Assembly: GCA_030426865.1 (NCBI GenBank)
Contig: JAUHXN010000021.1
Coordinates: 1-18,993, forward strand
Length of the DNA: 18,993 nucleotides
Source of the DNA: a bacterium
GTDB taxonomy: Bacteria > Bacteroidota > Ignavibacteria > Kapaibacteriales > UBA2268
Direction of reading: 5' to 3'
A program made the position numbers and the translations under genes. Shown one piece after another: positions 1 through 8,237 of the stretch. The notes below the pieces were generated by a model, which had not been told where the DNA came from, did not search any database, and worked only from the letters and a program-made list of their open reading frames with translations. The first letter of the stretch is position 1, and every line of letters begins with the position of its first letter.

Positions 1-309
1 CCATTCAATTGCCTTATATCCGTCTGGCAATAATCCATTTTCAATATTATTTATTGTGGTATCATTTTTAATCACAGACCAAAACACTCTAGAATATCCA
101 AATCCACCATTATCAAATTGATATTCAACGAATTTGAATCTCTTATTTGGAGATATCTTAGAATCCAAGTGCACTAAACTTGGATCTTTCAAATTATGTT
201 TAGAGTGAAATACTTCACTTAGCTCATTTAAGTCAGAATTAATTTTATAACCAAGTATCAATACTCCGATTAAGATAATTACCCCTATAATTTGAAGAGT
301 TCTTTTCAT
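1..309 (-). CDS. Hypothetical membrane-anchored protein, 3' end cut by window edge
   Basis: The reading frame opens with ATG at 309 and stays open to base 1, giving 103 residues without a stop, so the C-terminus lies outside the window. The start MKRTLQIIGVIILIGVLILG is a basic residue pair followed by about 16 hydrophobic residues, which fits an N-terminal membrane anchor or uncleaved signal. The rest is polar, with the stretch SPNKRFKFVEYQFDNGGFGY around residues 54-73. This resembles small uncharacterised Bacteroidota proteins, but I cannot name a family. The gene lies downstream of the T9SS gene at 449-1762 on the same strand, with a terminator between them, so it is probably transcribed separately. 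Confidence 0.7.
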   Translation of the reverse strand, partial: MKRTLQIIGVIILIGVLILGYKINSDLNELSEVFHSKHNLKDPSLVHLDSKISPNKRFKFVEYQFDNGGFGYSRVFWSVIKNDTTINNIENGLLPDGYKAIEW

Positions 310-366
310 TTCAAAATTTCTTTATTGTTATAATTTTCAATCATTCAACTTACAAAATTCAGCAAA

Positions 367-453
367 AAACATAAAAAAAGGCCGTTTTCAATTAAGAAAG
401 CGGCCTGTCTCAAATAGTAGTAGCGTATGCTTGGAAATTACTTTACTATTACT
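367..453 (-). repeat. 87-bp 3'-end/terminator repeat, copy A
   Basis: This segment aligns without gaps to 1866-1952 with 78 of 87 identical bases; 417-436 is a fully identical 20-base core. Each copy runs from the stop region of a T9SS cargo gene through its terminator. In copy B the segment encodes the last residues (V-I-V-K, stop). In copy A the same bases lie in another frame relative to the gene, which has already stopped at 449-451. Confidence 0.85.
373..405 (-). terminator. Rho-independent terminator of the Asp-box T9SS gene
   Basis: On the minus strand a GGCCG/CGGCC-closed hairpin (380-389 with 396-405, 6-nt loop, one internal A-C mismatch) is followed by seven T residues (373-379). 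It lies about 45 bp past the stop of the gene at 449-1762 and is part of a segment repeated at 1866-1952. Confidence 0.8.
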
Positions 454-1762
454 CCTTGATGATTTTTTGAAAAAAGTGATTCTTTTCATTTTCTAAGATG
501 AGATAATAATTCCCTGAGGGTAAGTTAGTTTCTATTTCTATTTGACTTGGTATGTTTATAGTGTTATCTAAAACCAAATCACCAATTATAGAATGTATCT
601 TTAGTGAATAGCTACCAGGAGGTACATCTATTGCATCTAAAGTAAATCGATTTACAAATGGACTAGGATATGTCTTGATGGTTCTATATTCATTAAGTGG
701 CACTGATGTTATAGTCAGTAACGAAAGATTATATTTATAGAGTCCACTAAGACCTACAAATTGGAATAAGCTCTTTTTACTCAAGAAAGTTTTGTTCATA
801 GCTATGGCTTTAGGGTCATAACTTCTTTGCTGCTTTATCCAATCTTCACCTCCATTTGTGGTAGTGTAATAAACTTCTAAAGGAGTGAGTGCTATTCCTA
901 TTTCAGTGTTAATAAAATTTATATCCCTTATACTCCATCCTATAAAAGTACTATCTTCGTGCTGAAGGTCCCATGTCTTACCTCCATCAATAGAATTATA
1001 AATTAAATCATGTCTTTTTTTATCATCACTAAATAAGTTAATACCTCCCGCCCAAAACAACTCATCGTTAAATGAATAAATTGTTTGGATATATCCTCTA
1101 CCAATTAAAGACTGTTCCCAATTTATACCATTTACAGACCTATTAAATAATGTACTAGTGTCACTAGAGTTAGAATTAGTATTGTAAAATATATTATTCT
1201 TAGTAACCAAAACTTCACCTATTGAATGAGTTTTATAAAACTCAGCAGTTTTCCAGTGGTCTTTAGTTATGTAGTAATGAATTCCGTATGCTGCTATACC
1301 ATAGCCATTGGAATTAGTATGTAGGTTTTTTATATCTGAATAAGTATTTAATTTGAATGAAGTATCATTTTCAAAAGTATTTAGATTGAATTTATTAAGA
1401 ATCCCATTTTTATCATCATAAGTGATTATTACTTCATTCGGACTCTGTAATTCTGCTAGTTGTGGATTATAGAGTATGAAATCATCAGGTGGGTCTTCAC
1501 CAAATATATCAAATTTATTATCATAAATCGAATTCCAAGTATCACCACCATCAGTTGACTTAACAATCTCGATAAACAGGGATTGGTTTCTTAAAACCAA
1601 ATAACAAATATTATCAAAGCATTTGGCATCGGCTATTCTATAGTCATTGAAATCTATTTCTTGACCATTCTTGTATATCGGTACTTTTTCCCAATAACTG
1701 TCGTTCCATTCCTGGGAAAAGAGAAGTGTTGGAATTACTATAAGTAGTAGTATATATTTCAT
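449..1762 (-). CDS. T9SS-secreted protein with Asp-box (BNR-like) repeats
   Basis: This is a 437-residue secreted protein. It begins with a signal peptide (MKYILLLIVIPTLLFSQ). Three Asp-box motifs of the S-x-D-x-G-x-T-W type follow: STDGGDTW near residue 69, SIDGGKTW near 257 and TTNGGEDW near 303. They indicate a beta-propeller of the sialidase/WD40-like 'photosystem II stability factor' fold; no catalytic sialidase residues can be assigned. The last ~75 residues form a type A T9SS sorting domain, with YPSPF in place of the usual YPNPF and ending in QKIIKE. The protein is expected to cross the outer membrane by the Por system and be anchored or released at the surface. The leader has an AAGGG-like ribosome site just before the ATG. 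Substrate and role are unknown. Confidence 0.85.
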   Translation of the reverse strand: MKYILLLIVIPTLLFSQEWNDSYWEKVPIYKNGQEIDFNDYRIADAKCFDNICYLVLRNQSLFIEIVKSTDGGDTWNSIYDNKFDIFGEDPPDDFILYNPQLAELQSPNEVIITYDDKNGILNKFNLNTFENDTSFKLNTYSDIKNLHTNSNGYGIAAYGIHYYITKDHWKTAEFYKTHSIGEVLVTKNNIFYNTNSNSSDTSTLFNRSVNGINWEQSLIGRGYIQTIYSFNDELFWAGGINLFSDDKKRHDLIYNSIDGGKTWDLQHEDSTFIGWSIRDINFINTEIGIALTPLEVYYTTTNGGEDWIKQQRSYDPKAIAMNKTFLSKKSLFQFVGLSGLYKYNLSLLTITSVPLNEYRTIKTYPSPFVNRFTLDAIDVPPGSYSLKIHSIIGDLVLDNTINIPSQIEIETNLPSGNYYLILENEKNHFFQKIIKE

Positions 1763-1865
1763 TTTTTGCCCTTAGATAGATAGTTGATAGAATAGAGACA
1801 CGCAAATTGTCAGTTTAGTTACATGTATGTACCGATTTTTTTCACTAAGTGCAATTCAGATAAAG

Positions 1866-1952
1866 AAACATAAAAAAAGGCCGCTCTCAGTTAAGAAAGC
1901 GACCTTTATCAAATCGTAGTAGCGTATGCTTGGAATTTATTTTACTATTACT
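1866..1952 (-). repeat. 87-bp 3'-end/terminator repeat, copy B
   Basis: This is the partner of 367-453 at a constant offset of 1499 bp, with nine substitutions and no gaps. It covers the last codons of the duplicated T9SS gene, a short 3' untranslated stretch and the terminator hairpin. Confidence 0.85.
1872..1904 (-). terminator. Rho-independent terminator of the receptor/T9SS operon
   Basis: On the minus strand a 10-bp stem (1879-1888 with 1895-1904, two G-U pairs, 6-nt loop) is followed by seven T residues. The positions that would be C-A mismatches on the plus strand are G-U pairs on the minus strand, which supports minus-strand use. It closes the transcript from 7902 or further upstream. 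Confidence 0.85.
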
Positions 1953-4900
1953 TTCTGAGTAAATGTTCCGTAGTCAGTTGTCATCTGTATAAAGTATGCA
2001 CCTGAAACTAAGTTATTAGGAGTCCAAGTTATTCCCCAATTACCTTGAGTCATATATTTAGATACTAAACCTTCTAGTTTGTTTCCAGTAGCATCATATA
2101 CATCCATTGTTACATTAGTTGATTGAGTTAACTCAAACTCTATAGTAGTTTGCTTTTCAACTGGATTAGGGTATAAGTTGATATTACTTACTTTGTCAAA
2201 GTTCGTTACTGCATTGTTGTTCCATTTAACTGAAGCTACGACATCAGTGCTAGGGTTCATAGCACCGCTAGTCTTCATAACGTTGAATGTGTTAAGAGCA
2301 GTCCAATCTACAGCCCAATTCGTCTTTCCAAATGCACCGATATAGTCAGTTTGAGTATGGAAACCATTATTAGGTAATTGCTTGACGCCTGACCATGCTG
2401 GACCTTGTGCAGGACGAGGATCTAAGCCCCAAGAGTCTTGTATTCTGCTTATAGAAGCTATGTTTGGATTTGCAATTTTGTTACCATTCTCTGATTTGCC
2501 TAAGTAAGTTCTAAGAGATTCTAAAGAGTAACCTTTGATTACTTTTCCATCAGATTCAGTGTCAGGTACATCTGGAGCTATATCGTTAAGTGTTGGCATT
2601 TCTTTACCATCTATATTCCACCAGATAAAATTCTGTAAGTGCAAGTCACCATTAGCCAATCTAGCTTCCGAATCTTGTCCGTTTTCTAGATCTTCTAAAT
2701 CAAGTCCTTTCTTAGTTTGTTCAGTCATAATACCGTTCATATACTTACCACCAGCATTATCACGGAATATAAGACCCATTGATTTACTATTTCCAGAGTT
2801 AGCACCAGAACCAATGTAAGTAACATTTGCTATTTGTGGTATTGCGAATGGAGCAGAATCATCTGGTTTGTTACCACCATCATGCTCACCTGCCATGTTA
2901 CCAGTATTTGGAGCTTGGATAGAGAACCAGAATTGACCCATTCCAACAAACCCTTCGTCATAATCGAAAGCATCATCGCCGTTAAAAGCTGATACTAAAT
3001 ATTTAGTATTAACATTACCACCGAACCACTCAAAACCATCATCTTTATTGAATATTACTTCCACGAATTCGATGGTAGTTCCAGCACCAACTGCACCCAT
3101 AGTAAGTCCATTGATTTCGTTTCCTTCACCTATATCTGAACCACCGTGACGGATTGATACATATTTAACTATACCAGAGTTATCCATTGGGTCGTTCCCA
3201 CCATATTTACCTAAGTTATTGTTCTCAGGAATACCTTCTATGTTTCTTACAACGTCAGGATTATTTGTAGGAGCATTCCCTAATATAATAAGTCCACCCC
3301 ATAAGCCCGTTTCTTCCATTGGGAAATCAGTATCGTCGTAAGGATCATCACCTTCGAAAGTGAAGATAATTGGTTGTGAAGGTGTACCTTCTGCATAAAT
3401 CTTACCACCACGAGCGATAATTAGAGCAGAAGCATTTGATTCTTGACCCGGTTTACCTTGGATGATAGTACCTGGCTCAATCCATAATTCAGCACCTTCT
3501 TCAACGAAAACAAATCTGTCAAGTACATAAATGTTATCGTTTGTAAACCATTTTTTCTCACCAGCGTTAATCCAGCTATCAGTCACTACTACAGTGTTAG
3601 ATGCGATTTGGCGGCTAACTTCAAAGAAGTAAAGACCTGTCCAACGAGCAAACCACATATCACCTGGAGCAAAAGCACCTATGTAATCAACATCTTGTAT
3701 AAAACTGTCATTTAGTTTTAGAGTTTGACTAGTTGCTGCTGCTGAAGAAGGAGTAGGAGTAGGATTGAACAATCCATTTTGTCCTCTATCTATTTTGTTT
3801 AAACCTGGGTCTGTAATCCAGTTGTTATTTTTAGCATTTGCTAGATAATCACGAGCAGGTTGCAAAGAGTAACCTTTGATTACTTTTCCATCAGATTCAG
3901 TGTCAGGTACATCTGGAGCTATATCAGTAAGACTTGGATTAGTTTTACCATTTATATCCCACCAGATATTGTTCTTAAGCGCTAGGTCGCCAGTAGTTAA
4001 TCTATTTCCAGAATCTTCTCCATTTTCCAAATCCTCAATGTTCAATCCCCAAGTAGTGAAACCAGTGAAAATTGAATTATAGTATTTACCGCCAGCGTTG
4101 TCTCTAAGTATCAGACCAGCTGATTTATTATTACCAGAGTTTGCTCCAGACCCAATATATGTAACGTTTGAAATTACAGGTCTAGCATAAGGTTGAGAAT
4201 CATCTGGCTTATTACCACCATCGTGCTCACCACCTTGATTACCAGTGTTAGGAGCTTGTAGAGCTAACCAAAATTGACCTTTACCATTGAATCCTTCATC
4301 ATAATCGAACGCGTCATCACCGTTAAAAGCAGATACTAAGTATCTAGTATTAACATTACCACCGAACCATTCGAAACCGTCATCTTTGTTGTAAAGTACT
4401 TCTACATACTCGATAGTAGTTCCAGCACCAACAGCACCCATAGTAAGACCGTTGATTTCATTTCCTTCACCGATATCAGAACCACCGTGGCGAATAGATA
4501 CGTAACGTACCACACCTGAATTATCCATTGGGTCGTTGCCACCATATTTACCAAGTTGATTGTTTTCTGGTATACCTTCTATATTTCTTTCAATGTCAGG
4601 GTTGTTAGTAGGTGCTTTACCTAGTATTATAAGTCCACCCCAAAGACCAGATTCTTCCATTGGGAAGTCAGTATCATCATAAGGATCATCTCCTTCGAAA
4701 GTGAAGATGATTGGTTTATCTGGAGTTCCTTCTGCGTATATTTTACCACCACGAGCGATGATTAGAGCTGATGCGTTTGATTCTTGTCCTGGTTTTCCTT
4801 GTATTACTGTCCCTGGTTCTATCCATAGTTCCGCGCCTTCTTCAACGAAGACGAATCTATCTAGAACGTAGATGTTATCTGCCGTCATTGTCTTAGTCTC

Positions 4901-4999
4901 ACCAGCATTTATCCAACTATCAGTGACTGTGATAGTTTCAGCTTGTGATGTATATCCTACTATCATCATTGCTATGATTAATTGTAGTAATTTTTGCAT
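1937..4999 (-). CDS. Internally duplicated T9SS surface protein paired with a TonB-dependent receptor
   Basis: This is a 1020-residue protein with a signal peptide (MQKLLQLIIAMMIVGYTSQA) and a C-terminal type A T9SS sorting domain from about residue 940 (NLYPNPVEKQ, ending QKVIVK). The body is two homologous units at about 21-467 and 468-914. Each contains the signatures TDSWINAGE, SALIIARGGKIYAEGTP, GLWGGLIILG, DDGFEWFGGNVNT and SAFNGDDAFDYDEGF. Such proteins are widespread in Bacteroidota, usually annotated only as T9SS-sorted or hypothetical; the many short glycine-rich turns suggest a right-handed beta-helix. The aspartate-rich loops could bind metal, but no catalytic site is evident. Its ATG lies 38 bp after the receptor stop with a strong ribosome site and no terminator between, so both are probably on one mRNA. 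By analogy with SusC/SusD it may be the receptor's surface partner; that is inference. Confidence 0.85.
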   Translation of the reverse strand: MQKLLQLIIAMMIVGYTSQAETITVTDSWINAGETKTMTADNIYVLDRFVFVEEGAELWIEPGTVIQGKPGQESNASALIIARGGKIYAEGTPDKPIIFTFEGDDPYDDTDFPMEESGLWGGLIILGKAPTNNPDIERNIEGIPENNQLGKYGGNDPMDNSGVVRYVSIRHGGSDIGEGNEINGLTMGAVGAGTTIEYVEVLYNKDDGFEWFGGNVNTRYLVSAFNGDDAFDYDEGFNGKGQFWLALQAPNTGNQGGEHDGGNKPDDSQPYARPVISNVTYIGSGANSGNNKSAGLILRDNAGGKYYNSIFTGFTTWGLNIEDLENGEDSGNRLTTGDLALKNNIWWDINGKTNPSLTDIAPDVPDTESDGKVIKGYSLQPARDYLANAKNNNWITDPGLNKIDRGQNGLFNPTPTPSSAAATSQTLKLNDSFIQDVDYIGAFAPGDMWFARWTGLYFFEVSRQIASNTVVVTDSWINAGEKKWFTNDNIYVLDRFVFVEEGAELWIEPGTIIQGKPGQESNASALIIARGGKIYAEGTPSQPIIFTFEGDDPYDDTDFPMEETGLWGGLIILGNAPTNNPDVVRNIEGIPENNNLGKYGGNDPMDNSGIVKYVSIRHGGSDIGEGNEINGLTMGAVGAGTTIEFVEVIFNKDDGFEWFGGNVNTKYLVSAFNGDDAFDYDEGFVGMGQFWFSIQAPNTGNMAGEHDGGNKPDDSAPFAIPQIANVTYIGSGANSGNSKSMGLIFRDNAGGKYMNGIMTEQTKKGLDLEDLENGQDSEARLANGDLHLQNFIWWNIDGKEMPTLNDIAPDVPDTESDGKVIKGYSLESLRTYLGKSENGNKIANPNIASISRIQDSWGLDPRPAQGPAWSGVKQLPNNGFHTQTDYIGAFGKTNWAVDWTALNTFNVMKTSGAMNPSTDVVASVKWNNNAVTNFDKVSNINLYPNPVEKQTTIEFELTQSTNVTMDVYDATGNKLEGLVSKYMTQGNWGITWTPNNLVSGAYFIQMTTDYGTFTQKVIVK
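2258..4939 (-). repeat. Tandem duplication of a ~1341-bp coding unit inside the T9SS gene
   Basis: The two units (about 3599-4939 and 2258-3598) align at an offset of 1341 bp, exactly 447 codons. A stretch of 62 bases is identical between 2523-2584 and 3864-3925, encoding the segment that starts IAPDVPDTESDG. The rest is diverged at DNA level but highly similar in protein. Confidence 0.85.
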
Positions 5000-5007
5000 C
5001 CTATTAA

Positions 5008-5012
5008 CTCCT
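5008..5012 (-). promoter_or_regulatory. Strong Shine-Dalgarno site of the duplicated T9SS gene
   Basis: AGGAG on the minus strand, 8 nt before the ATG at 4999. It lies in the 38-bp gap behind the receptor stop and fits independent initiation on a shared mRNA. Confidence 0.6.
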
Positions 5013-5037
5013 AATAAAGTATTATAATAAAAAATAA

Positions 5038-7902
5038 TTAGTCAAAATTATAAGAGAAGCCCAATGAGAAATTAGTTCCTAAGTCATATTGAGTATTGTA
5101 GTACTCTTGACCTTTGAAACGATAAAGTCTTTCCATACGAGCGTCTAATATATTTCTAGCTGAGAACTTTAAGTTCAAGTTTTCAATTAATCTTTGGCTG
5201 AAAGTAAAGTTCAGCATATTTCTTGGTTGTTCGAAAACATCGGGAGTACCACCTAAACTTACATCTGACAATCTCTCGCCAAATACGTTATAGTGCAATC
5301 CAACATCTGTTCCTGATTCATAATCTACATAAGCCAAGTCAACATTTAGAACATAAGGTGATTGACCTTGTAGTTGTCTAGTACGAGAAGCATTCGGGTC
5401 ATAAGATTGTATTAATTGATATTCTTGATCCGATATATCTACTTGTGATTGTACTAAAGTTAAATTAACACCTAACTGAAAGTTTTCTAATTCAGGTATG
5501 AAACCTAAGTTCTTTCTTGCTTCGAATTCCATCCCGAATAGTTGTGCCGAAGCTACATTTTTCATTTGCACGTTACCGTTTGCATTTACTATCACTCTTT
5601 CGATTGGGTTGGTGAAATCCTTATAGAAACCACTAACAGAAACAATCTCACCCGGATTCATAAACCATTCCCATCTAACATCGAAATTGTCGATAATAGA
5701 TCTCTGTAAATTAGGGTTACCAATAAATGTATAGCCACCAACAAACTCGAAGAAATCGAAATCAGCTAATTCTCTAAATGTTGGTCTTGCAAGAGTTTTT
5801 CCATAAGCGAATCTTAAATTTTGATTTTCAGATAAGCTATAAACGGCGTTCATCGATGGTAATAAGTCAGCTTCGTTAATGGAAGCTATTGGTAGTGTAG
5901 TATCACGACTAGTGATTGACATATCAGTAGTTTCTAACCTAGCTCCACCAATTAATCTGAACCCTTCTACTAACTCTACATCAACCATTCCATAGAAAGC
6001 AGTTATATCTTGTGCACCTGTGTAAGCATCCTTAGGTACAAAACGATCTTGCAGATAAATACCGAAATAGTTGAAATTACCTGTAGAAGCCCATTCTTTA
6101 TACCCTGTACTATCAGCAACAAATTGATTTACATTACCATCAAAAGTCATAGGAGTTCTATTGTCATCTATTTCTAAAACATATCTATCTTGGTTAAAAG
6201 ATCTTGATGTGTTTTGATATGCGAATCCTGTTTTAAATTTGAAAGCTGTTCCCACTGCTTCTGTTAATGGAATCTCAAAATCAAGTTTTGCATTATTTGC
6301 TGTTTCAGTCAAATCTCTGAAATATCGTGTAGGTAAATCATAGTGATTCTCGTCCACTCTCCAAGTAGTATCAGTGCCGTTTATTTGATCAGTTTCGTAA
6401 GTGAAGAATCTTAAGTCTGGTTCGTTTTGTAACGTGTTTGCAGTTGATAAATTCCAGTCAATTTTTGCATTAGAAATACTTGCAAAGCTGTGCTCACCAG
6501 ATAATTGGTATGATTGTATATTTCTTTCAGTATATTTCAATGTGCTAGAGCGAACTAAATCTGTTTCAGGATAAGATTCATCGAAATATGAAATACTTTG
6601 TGCTACTGACTCGCCAGATTGATTATAAAATAAATTGAATTTCACTCTATCTGTAGCCGTGAAATCGTAAGCCACATTAGCCAGTGCACCCCAGTTTACT
6701 TCAGAAGTACTCTTAGAATCATTTATCAATTTACTAGATCTAAGTTCATTGGCTTCACCCGAAGTTAACTCATATATAGCAAACTGACCATTATTATAAT
6801 TGTTTATATTATTGCCATAACTTAAGCTAGCTAAGTATCCAAGTGAATTACCGAATAATTGGAATTGGTCACCCATATTAAATGACATACTTCCATTGAT
6901 TGGTGCTGTAGTTTGGTGAGGTGCCATTTCCGAACTGAACTGCTTAGATAGGTCATCTAGCCTAGCAACACCAGCACCATCTGTATCTTTTTTCTTGCTT
7001 CTTATGTCTTGTAGAGTTGGGATTGCATCTGCATTCTTTACTGCATCAGGTACGCTTCTCGAACCATCGTCAAAACCTAACCAATCTGTAGATGATCCAT
7101 TGTAAGTTAGTACATCTTGTCCAGTAACGATTGTATTAGCTGTAGAAGACATAGAAAGACTTGCACTGAATTTATCAGGGTAAGACTTTGTTTTTATATC
7201 AACTGAACCACCAGTAAAATCACCAGGTTTGTCAGGAGTTGCCGTTTTGATAGTTACTATGTTTTCTATCATTCCAGAAGGGAATAAATCTAAGTGAACT
7301 GATTTTTTATCAGGGTCAGCACTTGGTAAAGATGTCCCATTAAGTTGAGTGTTAGAGTATCTATCACCCAAACCACGTATAAATACGTGTTTACCGCCTA
7401 CAACGGAAGCGCCAGTTACATTATTCATTGCGGCTGCTGCATCACCAGCACCACCTCGAGATATTTCTTTAGAACCAATCGCATCTGAAAATGATTGAGA
7501 TTTTTGTCTTTCTTTAAGAAGAGCAGCACCAGTTTCTTGTACTGCTTTAGCTGTTACCAATACTTCATCACTCATACTTGATTCAGTTTTCAAAGCTATC
7601 TCAACTTTAGTTGTCTCATCAGCTTTGATTACAACGTCTTTTACTTCTGTTTTAGCATAACCAATATAAGAGAAAGTGACTGTATAGATACCAGGGGTTA
7701 TCTTTTTGATAGTATAGCTACCATCTACTTTAGTCATAGCACCTAGTTTGGTGTCTTTGATTTGTACAGTAGCGCCTATCATAGCATCACCATAGTCTTG
7801 GTCAGTGACAACACCCGATAGCGTACCAGTTTGTGATAATAGAGAAACTGACATTATTGCCATAGTTCCGAATAGTAAGATTATCTTAGTCAAGTAGTTC
7901 AT
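5038..7902 (-). CDS. TonB-dependent outer-membrane receptor with carboxypeptidase-regulatory-like N-domain
   Basis: This is a 954-residue active-transport receptor driven by TonB/ExbBD. I chose ATG 7902 rather than 7917 because it starts a clean signal peptide (MNYLTKIILLFGTMAIMSVS) and has GGAG 7 nt upstream. Domains in order: a CarboxypepD_reg-like beta-sandwich from about residue 25 to 105 (GTLSGVVTDQ, GATVQIKDT, VDGSYTI, SYIGY); a plug domain at about 130-245 containing FIRGLGDRYSNTQLNG and LDLFPSGMIENI; then a beta-barrel ending in an aromatic-rich strand (LGFSYNFD). The plug signature resembles the large Bacteroidota and TonB-Xanth-Caul-like receptors rather than classic siderophore receptors, so the substrate cannot be read from sequence. 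It is the first gene of an operon with the T9SS protein at 1937-4999. The leader holds a structured element and PHO-box-like repeats, making phosphate or an organophosphate one candidate substrate. Confidence 0.9.
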   Translation of the reverse strand: MNYLTKIILLFGTMAIMSVSLLSQTGTLSGVVTDQDYGDAMIGATVQIKDTKLGAMTKVDGSYTIKKITPGIYTVTFSYIGYAKTEVKDVVIKADETTKVEIALKTESSMSDEVLVTAKAVQETGAALLKERQKSQSFSDAIGSKEISRGGAGDAAAAMNNVTGASVVGGKHVFIRGLGDRYSNTQLNGTSLPSADPDKKSVHLDLFPSGMIENIVTIKTATPDKPGDFTGGSVDIKTKSYPDKFSASLSMSSTANTIVTGQDVLTYNGSSTDWLGFDDGSRSVPDAVKNADAIPTLQDIRSKKKDTDGAGVARLDDLSKQFSSEMAPHQTTAPINGSMSFNMGDQFQLFGNSLGYLASLSYGNNINNYNNGQFAIYELTSGEANELRSSKLINDSKSTSEVNWGALANVAYDFTATDRVKFNLFYNQSGESVAQSISYFDESYPETDLVRSSTLKYTERNIQSYQLSGEHSFASISNAKIDWNLSTANTLQNEPDLRFFTYETDQINGTDTTWRVDENHYDLPTRYFRDLTETANNAKLDFEIPLTEAVGTAFKFKTGFAYQNTSRSFNQDRYVLEIDDNRTPMTFDGNVNQFVADSTGYKEWASTGNFNYFGIYLQDRFVPKDAYTGAQDITAFYGMVDVELVEGFRLIGGARLETTDMSITSRDTTLPIASINEADLLPSMNAVYSLSENQNLRFAYGKTLARPTFRELADFDFFEFVGGYTFIGNPNLQRSIIDNFDVRWEWFMNPGEIVSVSGFYKDFTNPIERVIVNANGNVQMKNVASAQLFGMEFEARKNLGFIPELENFQLGVNLTLVQSQVDISDQEYQLIQSYDPNASRTRQLQGQSPYVLNVDLAYVDYESGTDVGLHYNVFGERLSDVSLGGTPDVFEQPRNMLNFTFSQRLIENLNLKFSARNILDARMERLYRFKGQEYYNTQYDLGTNFSLGFSYNFD

Positions 7903-7909
7903 TTTAGAG

Positions 7910-7913
7910 CTCC
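7910..7913 (-). promoter_or_regulatory. Shine-Dalgarno site that decides the receptor start
   Basis: GGAG on the minus strand sits 7 nt before ATG 7902. The alternative ATG at 7915-7917 would place this motif inside the coding sequence. Confidence 0.6.
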
Positions 7914-7971
7914 ACATTTATTATTACTTGTTTGACTTAAATTATTAATTGTTTTAATTTCGTATTTAAAG

Positions 7972-8083
7972 ATGGTAGGAAAGCTCACCGCGAAATCCGC
8001 GTTAAGTTGTGAAGCTCCGAATCGCATTAAGTTAGAATTTTTTCTAGACCAATACTGACGGTTCAGGGTTCGCTTCCCACCAT
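7972..8083 (-). ncRNA. Structured leader element (candidate cis-regulatory RNA, or a MITE-like repeat)
   Basis: Read on the minus strand, 8083-8072 pairs with 7984-7972 in a 12-bp closing stem with one bulged base. One pair is G-U on this strand but A-C on the other, which favours a minus-strand RNA. Inside are two perfect small hairpins: CGCG/CGCG with a 5-nt loop (7989-8001) and TAGAA/TTCTA with a 4-nt loop (8033-8046). Two related segments, starting ACTTAATGCG and ACTTAACGCG on the minus strand, occur 25 bp apart. The element ends about 70 bp before the receptor start and lies downstream of the candidate promoter, so it would be in the 5' leader. It matches no riboswitch consensus that I recognise. 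Terminal inverted repeats of this size would also suit a non-autonomous transposable element. Confidence 0.5.
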
Positions 8084-8210
8084 AAATTTTTCGTTTTTGA
8101 ATATAAGATGATATTTCGAAAATCATCAGATTCAATTCTGAGATTAAGTTATTCATTCAGACTTATCGAGCTTCACTTGAATATTTTCGTTTTCGTTTCT
8201 TGACACAGTG

Positions 8211-8218
8211 CAAAGTTG
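8211..8218 (-). promoter_or_regulatory. Candidate -7 promoter element of the receptor operon
   Basis: The minus strand reads CAACTTTG, one base away from the Bacteroidota TAnnTTTG element. It lies 19 bp downstream of the nearest PHO-box-like half-site, where an activator would replace the -33 contact. Transcription would start near 8204, giving a leader of about 300 nt. Confidence 0.4.
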
Positions 8219-8237
8219 TGTTATTAGATTTAAGGTG

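Noticed and set aside
449..1762. Sialidase enzyme
   Set aside because: Asp-boxes alone are structural; the arginine triad and the catalytic Tyr/Glu arrangement cannot be identified.
2535..4082. Plus-strand reading frames at 2535-2819 and 3876-4082 with the same first residues
   Set aside because: They lie antisense inside the duplicated T9SS gene; their similarity only mirrors the internal duplication.
1937..4999. SusD-type lipoprotein partner
   Set aside because: The protein has a normal signal peptide without a lipobox cysteine, no TPR-rich SusD fold features, and a T9SS sorting domain instead.
7972..8083. tRNA or known riboswitch (cobalamin, TPP, THF) in the receptor leader
   Set aside because: GGGTTCGC...CCCACCA on the plus strand looks tRNA-like, but the T-arm has only three pairs and no acceptor stem or anticodon arm follows. 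No cobalamin or TPP conserved boxes are present, and a CGCGTTAAGT-like resemblance to the THF aptamer is too short.
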